A DNA stretch of 32,876 nucleotides from Mycobacterium innocens (GTDB lineage Bacteria; Actinomycetota; Actinomycetes; Mycobacteriales; Mycobacteriaceae), in NCBI RefSeq assembly GCF_900566055.1, contig NZ_UPHQ01000189.1, positions 1 to 32,876 on the forward strand, given 5' to 3'. The notes under the pieces were generated by a model that had not been told where the DNA came from, ran no database searches, and saw only the letters and a program-made list of their open reading frames with translations. Of this stretch, positions 27,451-32,876 are shown one piece after another (position 1 is the stretch's first letter; each line of letters opens with the position of its first letter). Both the position numbers and the translations under genes were made by a program.

Positions 27451-27456
27451 TACAGT
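27451..27456 (+). promoter_or_regulatory. mmuM -10 box, leaderless arrangement
   Basis: TACAGT fits TANNNT, and exactly six bases (GACGTT) separate it from the GTG at 27463. Transcription should start on the first base of the coding sequence. This also decides the start codon over upstream ATGs. Confidence 0.65.
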
Positions 27457-27462
27457 GACGTT

Positions 27463-28347
27463 GTGCGGTTGACTGCTGATTCGGTGGTGATCAGCGACGG
27501 CGGCCTGGCCACCGAGCTCGAGGCCCGCGGTCATGACCTCACCGACCGGTTGTGGTCGGCGCGGCTGCTGACCGACGCGCCGCAGGAGATCACCGCGGTG
27601 CATGCGGCGTACTTTCGCGCCGGCGCCACGATCGCCACGACAGCCAGCTACCAGGCGTCGTTCGAGGGATTCGCGGCGCACCGGATCGGCCACGAGGAAG
27701 CGGTCGCGTTGCTGCGCCGCAGTGTCGAACTCGCCGCGACCGCGCGAGACGAGGTCGGCGCGGCCGGCCTTCTGGTGGCCGCCTCGGTCGGACCCTACGG
27801 CGCCGCGCTCGCCGATGGGTCGGAATATCGAGGCGGCTACGGACTCAGCGTCAAGGCTCTAACCAGGTGGCATCGCCCCCGGCTGGAGGTGTTGGCCGCC
27901 GCCGGAGCGGACGTGCTGGCACTGGAAACCATCCCCGATGTCGACGAGGCCGAAGCACTCGTCAACCTGGTGCGCCAGGTGGGCGTGCCGGCGTGGCTCA
28001 GCTACACGATCGAGGGGACCCGAACCCGAGCCGGGCAACCGCTGGCCGACGCGTTCGCGGTGGCCGCTGGAGTTCCGGAGATCGTCGCGGTGGGCGTCAA
28101 TTGCTGCGCTCCCGACGATGTATTGGCGGCAATCGCCTGCGCCGACGTGGGCAAGCCGGTGATCGTCTACCCCAACAGCGGCGAGCATTGGGACAGCCCG
28201 CGCCGTGCCTGGGTAGGCCCGCGGCGGTTTTCTGGTGAGCTCGCCACGCAGTGGGTTGCCGCGGGAGCGCGCATCGTCGGCGGATGCTGCCGGGTGGGGC
28301 CGGCCGACATCGCCGAGATCCGGCGGGCACTGGCCGTTGAGGCCTAA
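27463..28347 (+). CDS. mmuM: Homocysteine S-methyltransferase
   Basis: Makes methionine by moving a methyl group to homocysteine, in this family from S-methylmethionine or S-adenosylmethionine. The 294 residues show DGGLATELEARGHDL near the start, TTASYQAS, and the zinc ligands C214 in GVNCC and C275/C276 in GGCCRVGP. I chose the GTG at 27463 because the preceding -10 box implies a leaderless mRNA and the protein then begins close to M. tuberculosis MmuM (Rv2458). A longer frame from 27394 would add 23 residues rich in Pro and Gly. It is convergent with clpP2, only 2 bp apart. Confidence 0.94.
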   Translation: MRLTADSVVISDGGLATELEARGHDLTDRLWSARLLTDAPQEITAVHAAYFRAGATIATTASYQASFEGFAAHRIGHEEAVALLRRSVELAATARDEVGAAGLLVAASVGPYGAALADGSEYRGGYGLSVKALTRWHRPRLEVLAAAGADVLALETIPDVDEAEALVNLVRQVGVPAWLSYTIEGTRTRAGQPLADAFAVAAGVPEIVAVGVNCCAPDDVLAAIACADVGKPVIVYPNSGEHWDSPRRAWVGPRRFSGELATQWVAAGARIVGGCCRVGPADIAEIRRALAVEA

Positions 28348-28349
28348 GT

Positions 28350-28985
28350 TCAGGCCTTCTGCGCGGACAGCTTCCGGTACTCCAGAACGGTGTCGATGAT
28401 GCCGTAGTCCTTGGCCTCTTCGGCGGTCAGGATCTTGTCTCGGTCGGTGTCCTTGCGGATCACCGCGGCGTCCTTGCCGGTGTGGCGCGCCAGCGTGGTT
28501 TCCATCAGCGTGCGCATCCGCTCGATCTCGGCTGCCTGGATCTCCAGATCGGAGAACTGACCCTGGATCACCCCCGACAATGACGGCTGGTGGATCAGCA
28601 CCCGCGCGTTGGGCAGCGCCATCCGCTTACCCGGCGTCCCGGCAGCTAACAGCACAGCCGCCGCCGAGGCGGCCTGACCGAGGCACACCGTCTGGATGTC
28701 GGCCCGCACGTACTGCATGGTGTCGTAGATCGCCATCAGAGAGGTGAACCCACCGCCGGGCGAGTTGATGTACATGGTGATATCGCGGTCGGGGTCCAGC
28801 GACTCGAGCACGAGCAGCTGCGCCATGATGTCGTTGGCCGATGCGTCGTCGACCTGGACACCAAGGAAGATGATGCGTTCCTCGAACAGCTTGTTGTAGG
28901 GGTTGGACTCCTTGATACCGAAGCTGGAGTGCTCGATGAACGACGGCAGGATGTACCGCGCCTGGGGCTGGCTCTGAGGATTCAT
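28350..28985 (-). CDS. clpP2: ATP-dependent Clp protease proteolytic subunit 2
   Basis: One of two peptidase rings that form the mixed, essential mycobacterial ClpP1P2 tetradecamer. The 211 residues contain the catalytic triad S107 (QAASAAAV), H132 (LIHQPS) and D183 (TDRDKILT), with the oxyanion strand [10 protein letters not shown]. The N-terminal [17 protein letters not shown] is the ClpP2-specific start, partly removed on maturation. The ATG overlaps the clpP1 stop as ATGA, so the two subunits are made in fixed proportion. Confidence 0.97.
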   Translation of the reverse strand: MNPQSQPQARYILPSFIEHSSFGIKESNPYNKLFEERIIFLGVQVDDASANDIMAQLLVLESLDPDRDITMYINSPGGGFTSLMAIYDTMQYVRADIQTVCLGQAASAAAVLLAAGTPGKRMALPNARVLIHQPSLSGVIQGQFSDLEIQAAEIERMRTLMETTLARHTGKDAAVIRKDTDRDKILTAEEAKDYGIIDTVLEYRKLSAQKA

Positions 28986-29590
28986 TGCATTTCTCCATTG
29001 GTGACGCTTGCGGCGCGGGTGATGATGTGGTCGACGAAACCGTATTCCAGGGCTTCGGGGGCGGTGAACCAGCGATCGCGATCCGAGTCCGCCTCGATGC
29101 GCTCGATCGGCTGGCCGGTGAATTCGGCGTTGAGCCGGAACATCTCCTTCTTGATGACCGCGAACTGCTCGGCCTGGATTGCGATGTCGGCCGCACTGCC
29201 GGTGACGCCGCCCAGCGGCTGGTGCATGAGGACGCGAGCGTGCGGCAGCGCGTAACGCTTGCCCTTGGTCCCCGCGGCCAGGAGGAACTCGCCCATGGAG
29301 GCGGCCATCCCCATCGCGTAGGTGGCGATGTCGCAGGGCGCCAAGGTCATGGTGTCGTAGATCGCCATGCCGGCGCTGATCGATCCGCCCGGGGAGTTGA
29401 TGTACAGCGAGATGTCCTTGGTGGGGTCCTCGGCCGCGAGCAGCAGAATCTGCGCACACAGCCGGTTGGCCACGTCGTCGTTCACCTCTGAACCCAGGAA
29501 GATGATGCGCTCGGAGAGTAAACGCTCATAGACCGAGTCCGTGAGGGAAAGGCCCTGCGAGTTCGAACGCATGCCAGTCACTTGGCTCAC
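28982..29590 (-). CDS. clpP1: ATP-dependent Clp protease proteolytic subunit 1
   Basis: The second peptidase ring component of ClpP1P2. The 202 residues carry the triad S98 (GMAASMGEF), H123 (LMHQPLGG) and D172 (SDRDRWF) and the strand [12 protein letters not shown] chose the GTG at 29590, which has AGGTG about 9 nt upstream and gives [16 protein letters not shown] as in M. tuberculosis; the frame is open 16 codons further but that part is unlike the family. A TAGGGT -10 box and an exact ClgR-type site lie upstream. The operon is clpP1-clpP2. Confidence 0.97.
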   Translation of the reverse strand: MSQVTGMRSNSQGLSLTDSVYERLLSERIIFLGSEVNDDVANRLCAQILLLAAEDPTKDISLYINSPGGSISAGMAIYDTMTLAPCDIATYAMGMAASMGEFLLAAGTKGKRYALPHARVLMHQPLGGVTGSAADIAIQAEQFAVIKKEMFRLNAEFTGQPIERIEADSDRDRWFTAPEALEYGFVDHIITRAASVTNGEMQ

Positions 29591-29627
29591 AGTGGGACAC
29601 CTGCTTTCTTGAGTTCCGTATGAACCG

Positions 29628-29633
29628 ACCCTA
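29628..29633 (-). promoter_or_regulatory. clpP1P2 -10 box candidate
   Basis: TAGGGT on the minus strand fits TANNNT and would start transcription near 29621, leaving a leader of about 30 nt. No good -35 box is seen, consistent with the need for an activator at the ClgR site about 70 bp upstream. Confidence 0.5.
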
Positions 29634-29684
29634 ACCAACCGCAGTGGCTGTGTGGCGCTCCCGCACCCCTGAAATGGGCGCGTT

Positions 29685-29695
29685 CGCTCACAGCG
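29685..29695. promoter_or_regulatory. ClgR binding site
   Basis: CGCTCACAGCG exactly fits the palindromic actinobacterial ClgR core CGCTNANAGCG. It lies between the tig stop (29696) and clpP1, about 69 bp upstream of the predicted start. ClgR is the known activator of clpP genes in mycobacteria and corynebacteria. Confidence 0.75.
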
Positions 29696-31177
29696 TCACG
29701 CGCTGTGTTCGTGGCCGGGCGGATCGGTCGCGTCGGTCACGGCTGGGGCATCGGCAGCCTCGGCCGGGGCGTCGGCAGTCTCGGCCGGGACGTCGGAGTC
29801 TTCGGCTCCCGCATCTGTCTCTTCGACGCCCGCGTCGGGCTCCTCCGAAGCCTCGGTGGTCGTGCCGAACAACTCGGCGGTGTCGATCGTGTTGCCGTCG
29901 CTATCGGTGACCGTTGCGGCCCGGGCGACGGCCCGTACCGCCAACTCGCGCCGAACGTCGGCGAACATCGACGGCAGCTGGTTGTTCTCCTGAAGGTAGG
30001 CGAACAGTTGTTGCGGCTCGACGCCGTACTGCCGCGACGTCGTCAACAGTCGTTCGGTGAGGTCCTCTTGGCCGACTTGGACTTTCAGCTCATCGGCGAG
30101 GGCGTCCAACAGCAGCTGCCTCTTGACATCCTTCTCCGATGCGCTGCGGGCCTCGGCATCGAACGCCTCACGCGACGAGCCTTGCTCGGCGAGCAGCTCG
30201 TTGAACCTGGCCTCGTCGTGGTTGATGCCACTCAGTGCGCTGTGGATGACGCTGTCGTACTGCGCCTGGACATAGGACTCCGGCACCGGCACGTCGACCT
30301 GCTCGAGCAGGGTGTCGATGGTGGCGTTGCGGATCTGCTCCGCCTGCTGGGCGCGCTTTGCCTGCAGCACCTGCTCACGCAGGTTGGCCCGCAGTTCCTC
30401 GACGGTGTCGAACTCGCTGGCCAACTGGGCGAACTCGTCGTCGGGCTCGGGCAGCTCGCGCTCCTTGACGGACTTGACGGTGACGGTGACCTCCGCGTCG
30501 CGCCCGGCGTGTTCGCCGGCTGCCAGCTTGGCGGTGAACACCCGGGACTCATCGACGGACAGTCCGACGATCGCGTCGTCGAGCCCTGCGATGAGGCGAC
30601 CGGAGCCGACCTCGTGGGACAGTCCCTCCGCGGCGGCGTTGGGCACCTCCTCCCCGTCGACGGTTGCCGACAGGTCGATCGTGACGAAGTCGCCGACCGC
30701 CACCGGCCGCTCGACCGGGTTCAGCGTGCCGAAGCGGACGCGCAGCGACTGCAGCTCGGTCTCGACGTCGTCGTCGCTGACCTCGATGGGCTCCACCGAG
30801 ACCGTCAATTGGCCCAGGTCGGGCAGCGTGATCTTGGGACGGACGTCGACCTCCGCGGTGAAAGCCAGATCCTGGCCGTATTCCTTTCGGGTGACCTCGA
30901 TGTCGGGCCGGCCCAGTGGCTGGATCTCCGACTCGGCCAGCGCCTGTCCGTACCGGCTGGGCAGGGCATCGTTGACGATCTGATCGAGCATCGCCTCGCG
31001 GCCGAAGCGCGCCTCGATGAGCCGGATCGGCGCCTTGCCCGGCCGGAACCCAGGCAGCCGAACCTGTTTGGCCAGCTCCTTGTAGGCCCGCTGGAAATCG
31101 GGCTCGAGCTCTTCGAAGGGCACCTCCACATTGATACGAACCCGAGTGGGGCTCAAATGCTCGACGCTGCTCTTCAC
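29696..31177 (-). CDS. tig: Trigger factor
   Basis: A ribosome-bound chaperone and prolyl isomerase that meets new chains at the exit tunnel. The 493 residues show the ribosome-binding loop GFRPGKAP (43-50) in the N-terminal domain, an FKBP-like domain (about 155-240, [18 protein letters not shown]), and the long helical C-terminal chaperone domain (about 250-430). An acidic, Ala/Glu/Asp-rich tail (about 440-493, repeats of [15 protein letters not shown]) ends in GHEHSA, longer than in E. coli but usual for mycobacteria. The start is GTG at 31177 with GAGGAG 8 nt upstream. tRNA-Pro lies 36 bp upstream on the same strand without a visible terminator. Confidence 0.96.
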   Translation of the reverse strand: MKSSVEHLSPTRVRINVEVPFEELEPDFQRAYKELAKQVRLPGFRPGKAPIRLIEARFGREAMLDQIVNDALPSRYGQALAESEIQPLGRPDIEVTRKEYGQDLAFTAEVDVRPKITLPDLGQLTVSVEPIEVSDDDVETELQSLRVRFGTLNPVERPVAVGDFVTIDLSATVDGEEVPNAAAEGLSHEVGSGRLIAGLDDAIVGLSVDESRVFTAKLAAGEHAGRDAEVTVTVKSVKERELPEPDDEFAQLASEFDTVEELRANLREQVLQAKRAQQAEQIRNATIDTLLEQVDVPVPESYVQAQYDSVIHSALSGINHDEARFNELLAEQGSSREAFDAEARSASEKDVKRQLLLDALADELKVQVGQEDLTERLLTTSRQYGVEPQQLFAYLQENNQLPSMFADVRRELAVRAVARAATVTDSDGNTIDTAELFGTTTEASEEPDAGVEETDAGAEDSDVPAETADAPAEAADAPAVTDATDPPGHEHSA

Positions 31178-31213
31178 GGATGTGCTCCTCGATGGTCGTT
31201 CCGGACGGTCGGC

Positions 31214-31290
31214 TGGTCGGGGTGACAGGATTTGAACCTGCGGCCTTCCGCTCCCAAAGCGGATGCGCTACCAAGCTGCGCTACACCCCG
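31214..31290 (-). tRNA. tRNA-Pro (anticodon UGG), CCA encoded
   Basis: A complete cloverleaf: acceptor CGGGGTG/CACCCCG, D arm GCGC/GCGC, anticodon stem TCCGC/GCGGA with loop TTTGGGA (anticodon TGG), 5-nt variable loop, T arm GCAGG/CCTGT with loop TTCAAAT. Discriminator A (31217) is followed by CCA in the DNA (31216-31214). It lies just upstream of tig. Confidence 0.97.
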
Positions 31291-31411
31291 CGCTGACCTC
31301 GCGATCCTACGGCCCGGCGACGGCGGGCCCGCAGCGACCTCCGGGGACCTGACGGAGCACGCGAAGCGCGTCACATAACTGCGTCGATTAGATTTGATCT
31401 CGGCCACCACG

Positions 31412-31417
31412 TAGAGT
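31412..31417 (+). promoter_or_regulatory. -10 box candidate for tRNA-Gly and lipP
   Basis: TAGAGT fits TANNNT and would start transcription near 31424, 13 nt before the tRNA. No clear -35 box. It lies in the 146-bp gap between two divergent tRNA genes. Confidence 0.35.
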
Positions 31418-31436
31418 TTCGCTCGACTTAATGCAT

Positions 31437-31507
31437 GCGGGCGTAGCTCAATGGTAGAGCCCTAGTCTTCCAAACTAGCGACGCGGGTTCGATTCCCGTC
31501 GCCCGCT
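31437..31507 (+). tRNA. tRNA-Gly (anticodon UCC)
   Basis: A complete 71-nt cloverleaf: acceptor GCGGGCG/CGCCCGC, D arm GCTC/GAGC, anticodon stem CTAGT/ACTAG with loop CTTCCAA (anticodon TCC), 4-nt variable loop, T arm GCGGG/CCCGT with loop TTCGATT, discriminator T. No CCA is encoded. It is 31 bp upstream of the lipP start. Confidence 0.97.
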
Positions 31508-31538
31508 CGGCCTCGGTAATTGCCCACAGAAAGGCACC

Positions 31539-32723
31539 ATGAGCGACGTTGAAATACACGGCTCATGCGCGCCGGACTTCGCCAAGGTGCACGACGCCTT
31601 CCAGCGCAACTTCGAGTCGGGTCACGAAGTCGGCGCGGCAGTCGCCGTATGGGTTGACGGCGATCTCGTGGTCAACCTCTGGGGCGGTTCGGCGGACGCT
31701 GCCGGTACCCGACCCTGGCGACAGGACACCCTGACCAACGTGCTGTCCGGCACCAAGGGTCTGGCGGCTACCTGCATCCACCAGCTCGCCGACCGCGGTG
31801 AGCTGGACCTGCAGGCGCCGGTGGCCCGCTATTGGCCCGAGTTCGGGCAACACGGCAAGGAAGCCGTGACCGTGGCCATGGTGCTGAGCCACCGATCCGG
31901 CGTGATCGGACCGAACAAGCGACTGAGCTGGGAGCAAGTCACCGACTGGGACTTCGTCTGCGAGCAGTTGGCAGCGGCGGAACCATGGTGGGAGCCGGGC
32001 ACTGCTCAGGGCTACCACATGACCACGTTCGGTTTCATCCTCGGCGAAGTGTTCCGCCGGATCACCGGTCGCACGATCGGCCACTACTTGCGCACCGAGA
32101 TCGCCCAACCGATCGGCGCCGACGTCCACATCGGCCTGCCCCGGTACGAACAACATCGCTGTGCCGACATGGTCAACGAGCCGAAGGTGCGCGGGATGCT
32201 CGCCGATGTGCAAGCCCCCGGCTGTCCGGCGACCCTGGACGAACACCCTAAGGCCGCGCTGGCGGTCTCGATGGGATTCGCCCCCGCCGACGAAGTCGGC
32301 AACAACGACATGCAGCTGTGGCGTGAGCTGGAGTTCCCGGGCACCAACGGACTGGTCTCGGCGCTGGGCCTGGCGACGTTCTACAACGCGCTCGCCCAAG
32401 AGAAGCTGCTCAGCCGTGAACACATGGACCTGGTCCGAGTGTCGCAAGGCGGCTTCGACACCGATCTGGTGCTCGGTCCGCGGGTGGCCGATCACGGCTG
32501 GGGGTTGGGCTACATGCTCAACCAGCGCGCCATCAACGGCCCTAATCCGCGAACCTTCGGCCACGGCGGCCTGGGCGGTTCATTCGGGTTTGTCGATCTG
32601 GAACATGGCATCGGCTACGCGTACGTGATGAACCGCTACGACGCCAGTAAGGCCAACGCCGACCCCCGCAGCGTCGCCCTGAGCAACGAGGTCTACGCGA
32701 CGCTCGGTGTCACGCCGGCCTGA
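31539..32723 (+). CDS. lipP: Beta-lactamase-fold esterase (LipP-like)
   Basis: A serine hydrolase of the class C beta-lactamase/esterase family VIII type, expected to cut carboxyl esters rather than beta-lactams. The 394 residues equal M. tuberculosis LipP (Rv2463). Catalytic S70 and K73 lie in LSGTKG (SXXK), the second-motif Tyr is probably Y159 in GYHMTT, and HGGLGGSFGF near the C-terminus replaces the KTG box. No signal peptide is seen, so it is probably cytoplasmic. AAAGG lies 6 nt before the ATG. It follows tRNA-Gly by 31 bp and may be co-transcribed with it. The natural substrate is unknown. Confidence 0.93.
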   Translation: MSDVEIHGSCAPDFAKVHDAFQRNFESGHEVGAAVAVWVDGDLVVNLWGGSADAAGTRPWRQDTLTNVLSGTKGLAATCIHQLADRGELDLQAPVARYWPEFGQHGKEAVTVAMVLSHRSGVIGPNKRLSWEQVTDWDFVCEQLAAAEPWWEPGTAQGYHMTTFGFILGEVFRRITGRTIGHYLRTEIAQPIGADVHIGLPRYEQHRCADMVNEPKVRGMLADVQAPGCPATLDEHPKAALAVSMGFAPADEVGNNDMQLWRELEFPGTNGLVSALGLATFYNALAQEKLLSREHMDLVRVSQGGFDTDLVLGPRVADHGWGLGYMLNQRAINGPNPRTFGHGGLGGSFGFVDLEHGIGYAYVMNRYDASKANADPRSVALSNEVYATLGVTPA

Positions 32724-32814
32724 CCCGGCTTCGCAATTCGGGCAATGCACCGCAATGCGCCGAGCGTAGGCTGCGAAAGCCGTTCGGCAGCATGCGGTTT
32801 GACCGGACCTCGGC

Positions 32815-32876
32815 TTACCGTCCGCCCCCGGCCCCGCCACCTGGTCCGGCGGGCCCTGCCGGACCAGGCCCAGGTC
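32815..32876 (-). CDS. Probable 3' end of a Gly/Pro-rich protein, cut by the window edge
   Basis: On the minus strand a frame entering from the right edge encodes PGPGPAGPAGPGGGAGGGR and stops at TAA (32815-32817). Gly/Pro-rich C-terminal tails of this kind are common in mycobacterial proteins. Only 19 codons are visible and no family can be named. The low-complexity composition could also be chance in GC-rich DNA. Confidence 0.35.
   Translation of the reverse strand, partial: PGPGPAGPAGPGGGAGGGR
32840..32868. repeat. 11-bp perfect inverted repeat at the right edge
   Basis: CCTGGTCCGGC, 7-nt loop, GCCGGACCAGG. It lies inside the possible Gly/Pro-rich coding end, where Pro-Gly codon repetition could create it. 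If that frame is not a gene, it is a strong hairpin that could end lipP transcription, about 120 bp after its stop. Confidence 0.5.

Noticed and set aside
29591..29638. Sixteen-codon upstream extension of ClpP1
   Set aside because: The GTG at 29590 has a good Shine-Dalgarno and the extension overlaps the -10 box and is unlike the family.

Overview
The window is chromosomal DNA of a high-GC actinomycete. Gene content and order match the Mycobacterium tuberculosis Rv2438c to Rv2463 neighbourhood (nadE, proB, obg, rpmA, rplU, rne, ndk, folC, valS, rpfE, mobA, korB, korA, clpX, mmuM, clpP2, clpP1, tig, tRNA-Pro, tRNA-Gly, lipP). It is almost certainly a non-tuberculous Mycobacterium: beside the conserved backbone it has genes I do not place in the M. 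tuberculosis locus (a sirtuin, a cytochrome P450 with a TetR regulator, a bulb-lectin/LysM protein with a DUF937 partner). It also lacks recognisable counterparts of Rv2451, Rv2452c and Rv2456c. Most genes lie on the minus strand.

Layout. 1-705: gene-poor, with a possible gene end at 1-53 and a strong hairpin. 706-3675: glutamine-dependent NAD synthetase, divergent from a sirtuin that consumes NAD. 3685-5667: a P450 and a divergent TetR gene with a perfect palindrome over the P450 start codon. 5680-12018: proB, obg, rpmA, rplU and rne (proline synthesis, ribosome assembly GTPase, ribosomal proteins, RNA decay). 12019-17305: the structured rne leader, ndk, a DUF4233 membrane protein, folC and valS, with valS, folC and DUF4233 joined by ATGA stop/start overlaps. 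17382-19969: the lectin-LysM gene, DUF937 and a saccharopine-dehydrogenase-like gene. 20083-21785: rpfE and about 1.1 kb of non-coding DNA with an AT-rich patch. 21786-25514: mobA, korB and korA, probably one operon. 25896-31177: clpX, mmuM (plus strand), clpP2, clpP1 and tig, a protein-folding and proteolysis block. 31214-32723: tRNA-Pro, tRNA-Gly and the lipP-type esterase. The right edge holds what looks like the Gly/Pro-rich end of another minus-strand protein.

The most useful signals outside the genes are regulatory. They include TANNNT boxes placed 6-8 nt before GTG starts that lack a Shine-Dalgarno (valS, mmuM, the saccharopine-like gene, ndk), which predict leaderless or nearly leaderless mRNAs. 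There is an exact CGCTNANAGCG ClgR-type site before clpP1P2, three helically phased TAATCAGG repeats just before korA, a palindromic operator candidate between the P450 and TetR genes, and a predicted rne transcript leader of about 235 nt. I found no CRISPR array, complete insertion sequence, prophage or clearly novel defence system. The best candidates for undescribed biology are the sirtuin/P450/TetR insertion, the lectin-LysM/DUF937 pair and the non-coding region upstream of rpfE.
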